Notes: a model not told the origin generated them from the sequence alone. Counted from the stretch's first letter, positions 6,804 through 15,391 are shown. The stretch: 34,619 nt of DNA from an uncultured Microbacteriaceae bacterium (GCA_947487835.1 CANKXX010000010.1:1-34619); one strand, 5' to 3'. A program made the numbers and translations.

Positions 6804-9650
6804 TTGGATGGTCGAAGCTTCCCTGATCCCGCGAGCGGCAGGAAGATGCGTCGACCTCTCTGGGCCGGGTCGGTGATCGCGATCGTCGTGGCGTTGAACG
6901 GTGTTGTGCTTTCACCAGCGAACGCGTTTCCGCCAAGCCCGTGGCTTGCTCTGGGCTACTCCTCGCACGCGAGCATCACCGATGACGTGATCACTCGGCT
7001 GGATCGCGAGTTCTTCGCAGTTGCTGACACCAGTAGGACGATGCGCAAAGCGATCGAGGAGATCGTGGACGCGAACAAGGCTGTCGACGACGATCAGTTC
7101 CAGTCCGCGAAGCACTTCGATGGCGAGAATTTCGCGGGCGGCCAGAACCGTGTCGTCGAGCTTCGCGCGCAGGTGATCGCGGGTGTGCAGGCAGACGATG
7201 CTTCTTCCGCTCGGATCGCGCTCGGCAGCGCCCTGCACGGGATCCAAGACTTCTACTCGCACTCGAACTGGGTAGAGCTGGGGAACCGTGGACCTAGTTC
7301 CGATCTTGGCCGGCCCGGAAGGGCGCTTGGACCGGTTGCAGGGGCGGGCGAGGCGACGTGTGACGGCAGCAGGCTCATCACCCGGAACCTCACCAGCGGC
7401 TACTACCACGGTGAGGATCGCGACCCGGACAAAGCCGTCCGGGGGAAGTGCCGTCACGGAGGGCCGTTCGACTCTGGTTCACGACTGAATGGCATCAGCA
7501 AGGACTCCCCCATCGGTCCGCTCGCCCCTCACGCGCCCTTCCACACGGCCGCGAAAGCCGTCGCAGACGCCGCCACAGAACAGTTTCTTCGCGACATCAA
7601 AGGCGAGATCACTCCTCGCCAGCTTCGGTTGCTGCTTGGCGCAGGCCCGACACTTGCCATGGCGATCGACACCACCGGCAGTATGTCCGGCGCTATCGCG
7701 GGCGTGCGGGCGGAAGCAACGGAGATCGTGGACTCGCGGTTGGGCGAGGATGACGAGCCGGCGAAGTATGTGCTCTCGCCGTTCAACGATCCCTCGACCG
7801 GCCCGGTCAGGGCCACTACGGATCCTGACGAGTTCAAGTCCGGGCTGTCCGGGCTCGGCGCTTCTGGCGGCGGTGACTGTCCGGAGCTTGCGATGACGGG
7901 CACGTTGAATGCTCTTGCTCAGACCGATGAGGGGGGCACCCTCTTCCTGTTCACGGACGCGAGCGCGAAGGACAGCGGCCTGGCCGGGGCGGTGTCGGGG
8001 GTGGCGAGCTCGAAGGAGATCGCGGTCTATCCCATCCTGTTCGGCAGTTGCTCGCCGATCGACCCCGCCTACATCCGCCTCGCCTCGGATAGTGGCGGTC
8101 AGGTGTTCGAGCTGTCTCAGGACGACGCCGACTCGGTGACGGAACTTGCTGGACGTCTGACCCGGTCGGACTCCGTTCGTGTTCTGTCGGTATCAGGAGT
8201 TGCAGACAACGCTCCGCAGAGCTGGGACATCCCCGTTGACTCGGGTCTCACCGACCTCACGGTCGCTGCCTCAGGAGCATCTACGGTCGAGTTGCACCGT
8301 CCCGACGGCACGCTCGCCGTGGCGGGTGATCCCGACGTGTCTCTCACCACGCTCGGTAGCGGGAGCACGCAGGTCACACTTGCCACCGTCGCCGCGCCGC
8401 AAGTAGGTCTATGGACTGCGACGTTGGCCTCGGACGGAAGCCCCTTCTCGTTGAACGTGTTCGGGAGAAGTGCGCTCGACCTGTCATCGTTCGACCTGTT
8501 GACCGAAGTCACCGGCCATGAGGGAACCGATTACCGGCGCCTCGCCGGGCAACCCCTTTCTGGTTCGGCGGAGTCGGCGGGCGCCACGGTGACCGGCGAG
8601 CCCCGATCCGTCGCCTTCGACCTTCGCTCACCCGGCGGAGACGTGATCGCGACTCCTACCCTCAGCCCGCTGGCGACGGACGGAGCGTACTTCGGCCCTC
8701 TGCCGGTACCGTCCCAGCCATTCCGACCCGTGCTCACGGGAACGGATGCAACGGGAGCGGTGTTCCAGCGAGTCGCAGCGGGCGTCGTCCGGCCTCAGTC
8801 GGTCGTGGTGACGGCACCGGCTCGGACCGACCTGGTTCCCGGCATCCCGGTCACGCTCACCTTCACGGTCGAGAACCGCGGCGAGCCCGGCAACTTCACC
8901 GTGTCCGCCGCGGACGACACCGGATTCATCACCGCATCAGCCCCTTCCGCGATTGATCTGCCCACCGGTGGTAGGGCAAGCGTCGAGGTGGCCGTGTTGC
9001 CTCCTGCCGACACCGAAGTTGGACGGTCACAGACCCTTACCGTCGATGTTGCCCGGGCGGACGACGTCAGCCAGCACAACTACGCCGTACTGGTCAACCC
9101 AGTGGTAGCTGCACCACAGTTGCCACCCACCGCAGTGGCTGGTCCGGACCGCACGGTCGAGACCGGTGCCACGGTCACGCTTGATGGCACTGGATCGAGC
9201 GACCCGGAATCAGATCCCTTGACCATGCGATGGTCGGTGGTCTCGAGTCCCACCCCTGTTTCCCTTGACGCTTCGGCGCCGGTTCAGGACGTGGTGCTGC
9301 CGAATGCGGGGGCCTATGTGTTCGCCCTTACCGTCGATGATGGCCGGGGAGGCAGTAGCACTGACGAGGTGACGTACACCGCCGCGGATGCCGCCCCTGC
9401 CCCGCCCGCCCCAACTGCGACTCCGACTCCGACTCCGGCTCCAAGCGCATCAGCGGATTCGCCGGCGACTCCAGGACCGAGTGCACCGCCCCCGGCGAAT
9501 CCTGGTGAGCATTCGGGCAGCCTGTCGAATACGGGCACCGACCCGACCGTCCCGGTCGCCGTGGGCCTCGCGCTCGTCGTGTTGGGTGCAGTACTCCTGC
9601 TCCTGCGGGCTCGAAAAGTGCCTCGTCAGCCGGGTGACCGCCACGGGTAG
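6804..9650 (+). CDS. sortase-type surface protein with Het-C-like, VWA and PKD regions
   Basis: A 948-residue exported protein. TTG at 6804 is chosen because AGGAG lies 7 nt upstream; it is followed by a basic stretch and a hydrophobic signal ending near SPANAFPP. Residues 50-260 resemble the bacterial Het-C/phospholipase-C-like fold, with LGSALHGIQDFYSHSNW at about 140-156 holding conserved His and Asp. A VWA domain follows from about 284 with MIDAS-like DTTGSMS (289-295). Next come beta-rich repeats, a PKD domain (about 773-860, GSSDPESDPLTMRW), and a Pro/Thr/Ser-rich wall-spanning linker. The C-terminus is LSNTG (907-911), a membrane segment and a basic tail, a sortase signal with Ser in place of Pro. 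It probably sits on the wall and binds a ligand or another cell; enzymatic or membrane-active function of the Het-C part is inference. Confidence 0.88.
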   Translation: MDGRSFPDPASGRKMRRPLWAGSVIAIVVALNGVVLSPANAFPPSPWLALGYSSHASITDDVITRLDREFFAVADTSRTMRKAIEEIVDANKAVDDDQFQSAKHFDGENFAGGQNRVVELRAQVIAGVQADDASSARIALGSALHGIQDFYSHSNWVELGNRGPSSDLGRPGRALGPVAGAGEATCDGSRLITRNLTSGYYHGEDRDPDKAVRGKCRHGGPFDSGSRLNGISKDSPIGPLAPHAPFHTAAKAVADAATEQFLRDIKGEITPRQLRLLLGAGPTLAMAIDTTGSMSGAIAGVRAEATEIVDSRLGEDDEPAKYVLSPFNDPSTGPVRATTDPDEFKSGLSGLGASGGGDCPELAMTGTLNALAQTDEGGTLFLFTDASAKDSGLAGAVSGVASSKEIAVYPILFGSCSPIDPAYIRLASDSGGQVFELSQDDADSVTELAGRLTRSDSVRVLSVSGVADNAPQSWDIPVDSGLTDLTVAASGASTVELHRPDGTLAVAGDPDVSLTTLGSGSTQVTLATVAAPQVGLWTATLASDGSPFSLNVFGRSALDLSSFDLLTEVTGHEGTDYRRLAGQPLSGSAESAGATVTGEPRSVAFDLRSPGGDVIATPTLSPLATDGAYFGPLPVPSQPFRPVLTGTDATGAVFQRVAAGVVRPQSVVVTAPARTDLVPGIPVTLTFTVENRGEPGNFTVSAADDTGFITASAPSAIDLPTGGRASVEVAVLPPADTEVGRSQTLTVDVARADDVSQHNYAVLVNPVVAAPQLPPTAVAGPDRTVETGATVTLDGTGSSDPESDPLTMRWSVVSSPTPVSLDASAPVQDVVLPNAGAYVFALTVDDGRGGSSTDEVTYTAADAAPAPPAPTATPTPTPAPSASADSPATPGPSAPPPANPGEHSGSLSNTGTDPTVPVAVGLALVVLGAVLLLLRARKVPRQPGDRHG

Positions 9651-9677
9651 GGACCATCGTCTAGAAGCGATGACGTA

Positions 9678-9698
9678 CCGCCGCCATGGTGGCGGCGG
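9678..9698. terminator. GC-rich hairpin between convergent genes
   Basis: Perfect 9-bp arms ccgccgcca and tggcggcgg flank a 3-nt loop, 28 bp after the surface-protein stop and before the convergent AAA ATPase end. There is no U-tract. It is a terminator candidate by position and stem strength only. Confidence 0.45.
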
Positions 9699-9858
9699 CG
9701 TTAGCCCTGACCGAGTTCCTCGACATACTCGACGACCAGGACCGGCGTGACTGGTACGGGGCGCGCGGTCACGCTGTCACGTCTGTCGCGGCGGCGGGTG
9801 CCGAGGTCGGGGAACGCGAGGGCGTCGACACTTTCACCGGGCCTGCCCCCCGGTGCAG

Positions 9859-11112
9859 TTACTCGCCCGAGCTGGTGGTGGGCTGGTCGACGGGAGCGCT
9901 TCGGACGCGTCGTCGGTTGACTGGTGGGACGTCAAGCACGGGTACTGCCCGTTTCATGAACTTGTCGAAGTCGGGCACGGTGAAGGCGGCGTACCCGTGC
10001 TCTGGGGTGTACAGCAGACCCATCTCGATGAGTTCCGCGCGGGTGGGGCCGAGCTGGGTTGAGGTGCGGCCCATCAGCGCGGCGACGTCGGCGGCTTTCT
10101 GTGGCGCGGAGCCGAGCTCCGCCATGGCGCGCATGTACGCGGTTTGCAGCGGTGTGGCGCGATCGAGGCGGACCCGGAAGAAGGAGCTGTCTAGTTTGGC
10201 TTCGTACGCGTCCCGGGCGAGCTCAATGTCCTCCTTGAAGATCCGGTTGTTCTCGGCGATGGTCCACACCTGGTAACCCAGTTCTTGGATGAAGTATGGG
10301 TACCCGTTGGTGATCTGTACGGCCAGGGAGACGGCGTCGTCCTGGTAGGTGGCGCCTTCGGCGGCCGCGGGTTCGGTCAGCGCGGCTCGGGCGTCGTTGT
10401 CGTTGAGCGAGTCGATGCGGGGGAACTTGAACAGGCGCTCCGCGTAGGACTTCGCGTCGCCGACGAGTTCGGCGATCTGCGGCAGCCCCGCGCCGACGAA
10501 GGTGACGGGGAGGCTGCGCTGCACGGTTTTGTGGATGGCTTGGATGAGGGCTTCCAGTTGGGGTGCGTTGAGGAACTGGACTTCATCGACGAGGAGGGCG
10601 ACGCCTTTGTCTTGTTCTGCTGCCGCTTCCCCGACTGCGACTAGCACGTCGGTCAGGTCCATTCCTAGGTCACCGTGGTCGGCCAGGCCCTCGGTCGCCG
10701 GTACGTCCCAGCCGATCGACCAGGTGCCCTCCGCGTTGACGGAGAGCGCGAACGAGCTCAGCACCTCCGCCGCACGGCGGCCGGTGTCGGTCCACCGGGC
10801 CCGGGGGGATATCCGCAGCAGTGCCGCTTTGAGCTGTGAGGCGATGGTTTGGCGGAAGCGGTTCTCGCCGTGTTTGACGGCTTCGAACTCGATGACCTCC
10901 CAGCCCTCTTTCTGGGCGATGGCCCGGAAGGAGTTCAGCAGTACGGTTTTTCCGACGCCGCGCAGTCCGGTGATGATCATGGACTGTTCGGTGCGGCCCC
11001 GGCGAAGGCGCTTCAGGAGGGTGCGGAACGCCTCGGTCTGCTCGTCGCGACCGATCAGGATCTCGGGTCGGGCGCCGGCGTTCGGCGTGTAGGGGTTGTC
11101 GACTGCATCCAC
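9859..11112 (-). CDS. AAA ATPase with C-terminal winged helix
   Basis: A 417-residue P-loop ATPase of the AAA_16/archaeal-ATPase type. Walker A is GLRGVGKT (49-56), Walker B is GVALLVDEVQ (170-179), and a sensor-like GAGLPQI follows. The helical lid contains ITNGYPYFIQELG. The C-terminal segment from about residue 310 looks like a winged helix (GRTSTQLGPTRAELIEMGLL). These proteins are found in many actinobacterial accessory regions, and their substrates are mostly unknown. The start at 11112 has no strong Shine-Dalgarno. A 37-bp palindrome begins 20 bp upstream and may serve autoregulation. A decayed paralogue lies just beyond, facing the other way. Confidence 0.85.
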   Translation of the reverse strand: MDAVDNPYTPNAGARPEILIGRDEQTEAFRTLLKRLRRGRTEQSMIITGLRGVGKTVLLNSFRAIAQKEGWEVIEFEAVKHGENRFRQTIASQLKAALLRISPRARWTDTGRRAAEVLSSFALSVNAEGTWSIGWDVPATEGLADHGDLGMDLTDVLVAVGEAAAEQDKGVALLVDEVQFLNAPQLEALIQAIHKTVQRSLPVTFVGAGLPQIAELVGDAKSYAERLFKFPRIDSLNDNDARAALTEPAAAEGATYQDDAVSLAVQITNGYPYFIQELGYQVWTIAENNRIFKEDIELARDAYEAKLDSSFFRVRLDRATPLQTAYMRAMAELGSAPQKAADVAALMGRTSTQLGPTRAELIEMGLLYTPEHGYAAFTVPDFDKFMKRAVPVLDVPPVNRRRVRSAPVDQPTTSSGE

Positions 11113-11131
11113 GGCGGCAAGTTTACCGACT

Positions 11132-11168
11132 TTAGAACGCTTTATCTTGTACAGATAAAGCGTCCTAA
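11132..11168. promoter_or_regulatory. 37-bp near-perfect palindrome, putative operator of the AAA ATPase gene
   Basis: The arm ttagaacgctttatct and the reverse complement of agataaagcgtcctaa match at 15 of 16 positions, with a 5-nt centre (tgtac). It lies 20 bp upstream of the ATPase ATG, in the position of a promoter, and is AT-rich relative to its surroundings. Such length suggests a dimeric or tetrameric repressor site; a recombination site or the end of a mobile element is also possible, because a truncated gene begins immediately on its other side. Confidence 0.6.
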
Positions 11169-11183
11169 ACGGGCTAATTCGGG

Positions 11184-11741
11184 TGTCAGGCGAGCGTCCC
11201 GCTCGCGGCCGACGTCGAGGAACTATGGCTTCTGACCGAGTATTGGTTTCGCGTATTCGCCCGCCACCACATTGAGGAGGACGCGCTCACCAAGCTCGTC
11301 TCCCTCTCCCAGGGCTACCCGTACCTGGTGCAGCTCGCCGGCGACTACGCCTTGCGCGATAACTTCACAGCGCCCACGATCACCTTCGCCGACGCCACCG
11401 TCGCTCATGACGAGGCCATCAAGCGGTCGAGAGTCGAGTCATCAGCCGCGTCTACGGCGACCTCTCCGACGTCGACCAGAAATTCCTCAACGCAATGGCC
11501 GAGGACGACGACCGCACGAAGGTCGCCGACATCGTCAAGCGGATGGGTCTCTGACGCGTACGTGCAGGTGTACAAGAAACGGCTCATCGACAGCGGGTAC
11601 GTCCACGCTGCCGGACCCGGCTACGTCCAGTTCTCCCTGCCGCACCTCGGCGCCTACATCCGCCGCCGCCGAAGCGCGCGACAACAGCGGCGACGGCGGC
11701 TGGGACGCCTTCCCGGCGCCGGACCTGCCGTCCTGAGCTGA
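11184..11741 (+). pseudogene. C-terminal remnant of a second AAA ATPase, frameshifted
   Basis: One frame reads ADVEELWLLTEYWFRVF and then LVSLSQGYPYLVQLAGDYA, the lid region of the AAA family next door. Near 11440 the homologous reading moves to another frame (RVYGDLSDVDQKFLNAMAED). Near 11546 it returns to the first (VSDAYVQVYKKRLIDSGYV) and runs to GYVQFSLPHLGAYIRR. Two compensating indels have therefore scrambled about 35 residues while leaving the frame open. The N-terminal half with Walker A and B is missing. It belongs to the same family as the intact ATPase but is clearly not a recent copy. Confidence 0.72.
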
Positions 11742-12063
11742 CCGACCTGGTACGCGGTTTTCAAGAATGTCCCGCACGCTGTGGGACATTCTCGTCATCC
11801 GCGGCAGCAGGAGTCGTGCTGCGGTTCAGGTCCGTCGTGTGGTGGTGGTGAACCCGGCCGTTCGGTGGGCCGGTGCGGGCCTCGAGGGACGGTGGCCAGA
11901 ACTTGATCGTCCGGTCGGCGACCTCCAGGGAGGGAAAGAGAGATGGGCGCTCAGGTCCCGACCCGAAACACTGCTTGCCGGTGGAACAGGAGCCGGCTGA
12001 CGACGCCGGCGGTTTTGCGCGGTTGTCGCGCACGATGCCGTTCCTGATACTCGTCGGCGTCCG
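11742..12063. other. intergenic stretch with a strong hairpin
   Basis: No gene is convincing between the pseudogene and lspA; overlapping small frames on both strands lack ribosome sites. At 11764-11792 perfect 10-bp arms, agaatgtccc and gggacattct, flank a 9-nt loop. This is either a terminator without a U-tract or the end of a lost mobile element. Confidence 0.45.
11764..11792. terminator. 10-bp perfect hairpin downstream of the ATPase remnant
   Basis: The arms agaatgtccc and gggacattct are exactly complementary around gcacgctgt, 22 bp after the remnant's stop codon. No run of T follows. A terminator is the simplest reading; an inverted terminal repeat is the alternative. Confidence 0.4.
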
Positions 12064-12627
12064 TTATTGCGCTTCCTTGCCGTTGCTTTGTTCGACTGGC
12101 CGGCGTCGGGAATCGATGACGGATGTGACTGCCCACAGCGCTATGCCGCAGGTGGTGAAGATGTCGGCGACGTTGAAGATGGCGAACCAGTCCACTGCGA
12201 TGAAGTCGACGACATGGCCGCTGAGGGGACCGTTCTCGGCTCGGAAGATCCGGTCGATGAGGTTTCCGATGGCTCCTCCGACGGCTGCAGCCAGGGCGAG
12301 GGTGCCTAGCGCGGGCTCTTTGCGGCGGACACGGATGGTGATCCAGGCGATCAGGGCGGTCACGACGATGAACAGTGCCACCACCAGGGGGGCACCGAGT
12401 TCAGCTCCTAGTCCGAATGCCACGCCGGGGTTGAACACGAGCCGAAGCACCACGGTGGGGAGGAGCTCGACTGTGTGTCCGTCACTGAACTCGACGAGGG
12501 CCCAGGCCTTGCTGAGCTGATCGATGACGGTCGCCGCCACCGCCGTGGTGGCGGTGAGTCCGGTCAGGGCAGCGACGCTGAGTCGGGATCGCGGGACGGG
12601 AACAGCGGCGTGTTCGTTCACGCTCAT
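12064..12627 (-). CDS. lspA: signal peptidase II (prolipoprotein signal peptidase)
   Basis: A 187-residue membrane aspartyl protease that removes signal peptides from diacylated lipoproteins. It has four predicted membrane helices. Family motifs are present: GGAIGNLIDR (118-127), VVDF with catalytic Asp 141, and FNVAD with Asp 155. The frame is open to 12780, but ATG 12627 overlaps the cadD-like stop as ATGA and gives the normal family length. It is the last gene of an operon with a metal sensor, a CDF transporter and CadD. An lspA in a metal operon rather than a housekeeping setting suggests an accessory copy serving lipoproteins of the island; lnt is 6 kb away. Confidence 0.93.
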   Translation of the reverse strand: MSVNEHAAVPVPRSRLSVAALTGLTATTAVAATVIDQLSKAWALVEFSDGHTVELLPTVVLRLVFNPGVAFGLGAELGAPLVVALFIVVTALIAWITIRVRRKEPALGTLALAAAVGGAIGNLIDRIFRAENGPLSGHVVDFIAVDWFAIFNVADIFTTCGIALWAVTSVIDSRRRPVEQSNGKEAQ

Positions 12628-13223
12628 GCCAGAACCTGGACGAGTCGCGGCAGGACACCGGATTCGATGATGATGTACAGCCCGAGGCCGATGAACACGG
12701 CTGGCATGAGCCAGTGCTCGACTCGCTCGAGCGTCTCGGTGACCCGCCGGTTGGTCCCGATCGCGCGGCCAATGGCGCACCAGACCGCGACGAGGACGAG
12801 GAACACGGCGATCGTCAGCACTGTGTCGGCCGGGTTCATGGTCCGGAACACTGGAGTGTAGAGGGAGATGTTGTCGGCGCCGTTGGCGATGGTGATCCCG
12901 GCAACGGCGAGCAGCCCACCTGCCTGGATACCGTCGTCGTCATCGTCCTGGCTGCGCAGGCCCTTGATCAGCAGGTAGACCCCGATCGCCAGTGGGATGA
13001 CGCCGATGAAGCCAACCCACTCGTCGGGAACGATGGTCAGGCCAAGGGCGGCGATGACGCTGAGGGCAACAAGGGTGACGAAGCCGAGATACTGGCCGCC
13101 GACGATCTTCCAGCCGGGGATAGCGCCGCGGGAGGAGGCAACGAAGAGGACAGTGAGAACGATGATGTCGTCGATGTTGGTGGCGGCGAACAGTCCCATG
13201 GCCGCGAGGATCACCGTGAGCAT
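12624..13223 (-). CDS. cadD: CadD-family cadmium resistance transporter
   Basis: A 199-residue membrane protein of the CadD family, with about six hydrophobic segments and the family's NIDD (residues 16-19) and NGADN motifs. The family confers cadmium resistance by export or sequestration. The cytosolic loop holds a run of five Asp (SQDDDDDGIQ), a possible metal-binding site. Its ATG follows the CDF stop with no gap (TAGATG), and its stop overlaps lspA. A CmtR-like sensor heads the operon, consistent with cadmium or lead response. Confidence 0.88.
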   Translation of the reverse strand: MLTVILAAMGLFAATNIDDIIVLTVLFVASSRGAIPGWKIVGGQYLGFVTLVALSVIAALGLTIVPDEWVGFIGVIPLAIGVYLLIKGLRSQDDDDDGIQAGGLLAVAGITIANGADNISLYTPVFRTMNPADTVLTIAVFLVLVAVWCAIGRAIGTNRRVTETLERVEHWLMPAVFIGLGLYIIIESGVLPRLVQVLA

Positions 13224-13880
13224 CTAGTTGTCCTCATCATCGTCGTCGTCGTCGTCGACGAGCTCGCCTTCCCAGGCTTCGCGTCCTTCGTGGATGGCAA
13301 AGATCGCGATCACGAAGGCGGCGATCGGGTCCAGCCAGGCGGCGCCGGTGAGCATGAACAGGCCGACGCCGAGCAGGGTGGAGATGCTCAGCAGCACGCA
13401 GATTCGCGTTTCGGCAGCATCGGCGAGGATCAGGTTGTCGCCGAGCTTGAGTCCGACCCGCCGTTTAGCCGCGGCGAGGATCGGCATGATGATGATCGAG
13501 GCTACGAGCAGGATGATGCTCAGCGGGGACGCCTGGGGTGCTTCTGCGGCGAGTAGGTCGCGTATCCCTTCGAAGGTGACGTATGCCGCGAGTAAGAAGA
13601 AGGTGACGGCCACGAGCTTCAGCGTGCGGCGTTCCTTTGCTTCGTCGGCTTCGCCGTGGCGTAGCCGTGCGGCCAAGCGCAAACCGACGAGGACTGCGGC
13701 GATTGATTCGACTCCTGAATCGATACCGAATCCGATCACGGACACCAAGCCGGCGAGGATGCCGGCGGTGACCGCGACGACCCCCTCGATGACGTTGTAC
13801 GCGACGGTGAATTGGGCGAGGCGTAGCCCGCGTCGTGTCAGGCGTTCGATTTCGGTTTCGGTCAGGGTGGTGCTGGTCAT
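13224..13880 (-). CDS. CDF-type cation efflux transporter with poly-Asp tail
   Basis: A 218-residue cation diffusion facilitator. It starts at ATG 13880 (MTSTTLTETE), overlapping the sensor stop as ATGA; the frame continues upstream to 14714 but that part is antisense to other genes. Metal-site motifs are FGIDSGVE in TM2 and ILADAAETR in TM5. The protein stops soon after the last helix, so the usual C-terminal ferredoxin-like domain is missing. In its place is a strongly acidic end, a run of seven Asp then Glu-Asp-Asn. It is expected to expel a divalent metal, probably Cd, Zn or Pb given the sensor. Confidence 0.88.
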   Translation of the reverse strand: MTSTTLTETEIERLTRRGLRLAQFTVAYNVIEGVVAVTAGILAGLVSVIGFGIDSGVESIAAVLVGLRLAARLRHGEADEAKERRTLKLVAVTFFLLAAYVTFEGIRDLLAAEAPQASPLSIILLVASIIIMPILAAAKRRVGLKLGDNLILADAAETRICVLLSISTLLGVGLFMLTGAAWLDPIAAFVIAIFAIHEGREAWEGELVDDDDDDDEDN

Positions 13881-14221
13881 CGTTTCCGTGCCTCCGCACC
13901 GTAGGTGGAGCACAGGTCGACCCGGTAGCCGGTGGCAGCGAGCAGGGTCTCGGCGGCACTGAGCAGGTCGATGAGCTCGGGGTGAGCGAGGGCGTAGAAG
14001 ACCTGGCGCCCCTCGGGGCGCCCGGCTACCAGACCGCAGTCGCGGAGGCAGGCGACGTGCTCGGAGATGGTGGATTGCGCCAGGCCTGTTTCCCGGACGA
14101 GGTCGCTGACGCGGGCTTCGCCGGAGGCGAGACGTCGCACGATCGCGATGCGGGTGTGATCGGCGAGCGAGTGGAACAGGGAGACGGCGGCCTGAGTTTC
14201 GGCCAGCGGGGTCATCGGCAT
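13877..14221 (-). CDS. ArsR/SmtB metal sensor, CmtR-like
   Basis: A 114-residue winged-helix repressor heading the CDF-cadD-lspA operon. With ATG 14221 as start, Cys 58 and Cys 62 form CLRDC in the recognition helix and Cys 104 lies near the C-terminus. This is almost the same spacing as the Cd/Pb ligands Cys 57, 61 and 102 of mycobacterial CmtR. A -10-like TATCAT lies 6 nt before the ATG and there is no Shine-Dalgarno, so the transcript is probably leaderless. The frame is open further upstream to 14320 but that part is unsupported. It is expected to release DNA on binding Cd(II) or Pb(II) and so derepress its own operon. Confidence 0.88.
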   Translation of the reverse strand: MPMTPLAETQAAVSLFHSLADHTRIAIVRRLASGEARVSDLVRETGLAQSTISEHVACLRDCGLVAGRPEGRQVFYALAHPELIDLLSAAETLLAATGYRVDLCSTYGAEARKR

Positions 14222-14227
14222 ATCCCG

Positions 14228-14233
14228 ATGATA
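14228..14233 (-). promoter_or_regulatory. -10-like hexamer of the CmtR-like operon
   Basis: TATCAT on the minus strand ends 6 nt before the ATG at 14221, which places the transcription start at or next to the start codon. The -35 region is weak, which is usual for metal-regulated promoters. Confidence 0.45.
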
Positions 14234-14349
14234 CCGGTTCTGGTCGATGTTGCGCGGTGGCGGATGCCGCGAGGTCCAATCCTGGTGGACGCGGGCACCG
14301 AACCATTGGTAGCGGGGCATTCAGCTTCGGGTTGATGAGAAGGCATTTG

Positions 14350-14751
14350 ATGACATCGTTTAGGGCACATCGCAGGTTCGTCGCGGTTTTCGGCGCAGCG
14401 GCGGTGGCGGTGTCACTGGCGGGATGTACCACTCCCCCGAGTGCCGCACCGGCTGCCGATGTTCCTGCGGTTGCCCGGACGGTGTCTCCGTTGTGTATGG
14501 AGTTGGCAGAGCAGTTGGAGGTTCTGAACTTTTTCCCGAACGTCATCGCGGGGGTGGACACCAGCGGCGCCCAGATGATGGCGGATGATCTGAAAGAACT
14601 GGGTGCCACCGCGCCTGCTGAGCTCGGTGCACCGGTTGCTGGGCTGAGCGCGGTCATGGACAGTGCGCTGCAGGACCCGGCGTCGTTCGACGTCGACGCG
14701 TTCGTGGACGCCAAGATCGCTGTCGAGGACTGGGGTCTGGCTAACTGCTGA
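14350..14751 (+). CDS. small secreted lipoprotein of unknown function
   Basis: A 133-residue protein with a basic N-terminus, a hydrophobic core and the lipobox LAGC (Cys 26), so it should be a substrate of Lgt, LspA and Lnt. The mature part is Pro/Ala-rich at first, then helical (VARTVSPLCMELAEQLEV), and ends in Cys. I chose ATG 14350, which has GAGAAGG upstream; ATG 14335 (MRRHLMTS) is in frame and possible. It is transcribed away from the CmtR-like operon and precedes an LpqS-like gene. The function is unknown; location suggests a periplasm-side metal or redox role. Confidence 0.78.
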   Translation: MTSFRAHRRFVAVFGAAAVAVSLAGCTTPPSAAPAADVPAVARTVSPLCMELAEQLEVLNFFPNVIAGVDTSGAQMMADDLKELGATAPAELGAPVAGLSAVMDSALQDPASFDVDAFVDAKIAVEDWGLANC

Positions 14752-14880
14752 CGGTGCCAGAACGCCGGTTGCGGCTTCCGATCCGGTGGTACAGGTAGCG
14801 TTCCGGCGGCGCACTTAGGATTGTCATCGCCCCTGAACTAGCCCTATCGAGGCGAAGATGACGAGCACACCGGTGAGACG

Positions 14881-15321
14881 ATGAACGAAGCAGCACGCTT
14901 CGTTCTTCGTCGTGTTCTGGTGGCTGTTCTGATGCTTGTGACCGCCGTGGTGGGTGTGACGGTTGGGCACGCGACCTCCGGTTCGGTGTCCACCGCAGCT
15001 GATGACGTCCTCAGCTCCTCGGCGATGGCGGTCAGCGACGCGCCGACGGGTGTGGTTGCCCTCCTCGCCGCGGAGGGGGTGACGCCACCTGGTGCGGAGG
15101 ATCTGTTCGGCTGTGATGCGAGCTGTATTGCCGAGTGCGGGTTGCTCGGACTGACCTGTTCGGCGCTTCTGATCGCTCTCCTGGTCTTCGTTCGCGGGCC
15201 GGTGCTGGCGATGTCCTGGGGTGTGCCATGGCTGTCACGCGTCGGTTCGGTTAGCGGACCGCTGTCGCGTGCGACGCCCGACGTTCTATCGCTTCACCAG
15301 CTCTCGGTCAGCAGGACATAA
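14881..15321 (+). CDS. LpqS/DUF6153-like small membrane protein, copy 1
   Basis: A 146-residue protein with an N-terminal membrane helix (about 8-32), an external loop and a second helix (about 83-105). The loop carries Cys in CDASCIAECG, with another Cys shortly after. The C-terminus is a short tail ending LSLHQLSVSRT. The ending and layout recur in two other proteins of this window (19737-20180 and 29611-30075). They recall the copper-inducible LpqS-type proteins of actinobacteria; that link rests on general similarity, not on a search. A thioredoxin-like lipoprotein gene follows after 110 bp. Confidence 0.72.
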   Translation: MNEAARFVLRRVLVAVLMLVTAVVGVTVGHATSGSVSTAADDVLSSSAMAVSDAPTGVVALLAAEGVTPPGAEDLFGCDASCIAECGLLGLTCSALLIALLVFVRGPVLAMSWGVPWLSRVGSVSGPLSRATPDVLSLHQLSVSRT

Positions 15322-15375
15322 ACGGGACGGACGCGGGTGCGGGGCCCTTGTGCGGGTCACCGTGTCCGGGTGTGG

Positions 15376-15391
15376 AGGCCGGCACCGGCCT
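15376..15391. terminator. short hairpin before the thioredoxin-like gene
   Basis: Perfect 7-bp arms aggccgg and ccggcct around ca lie in the 110-bp leader between the LpqS-like gene and the thioredoxin-like gene. There is no U-tract. It could attenuate or simply structure the leader RNA. Confidence 0.3.

Noticed and set aside
9686-10276. 196-residue plus-strand frame
   Set aside because: Beyond its first 50 residues it is antisense to the AAA ATPase and has Ser/Arg-rich shadow composition.
12714-13556. 280-residue plus-strand frame
   Set aside because: Asp/Gly-rich antisense shadow of cadD and the CDF gene.
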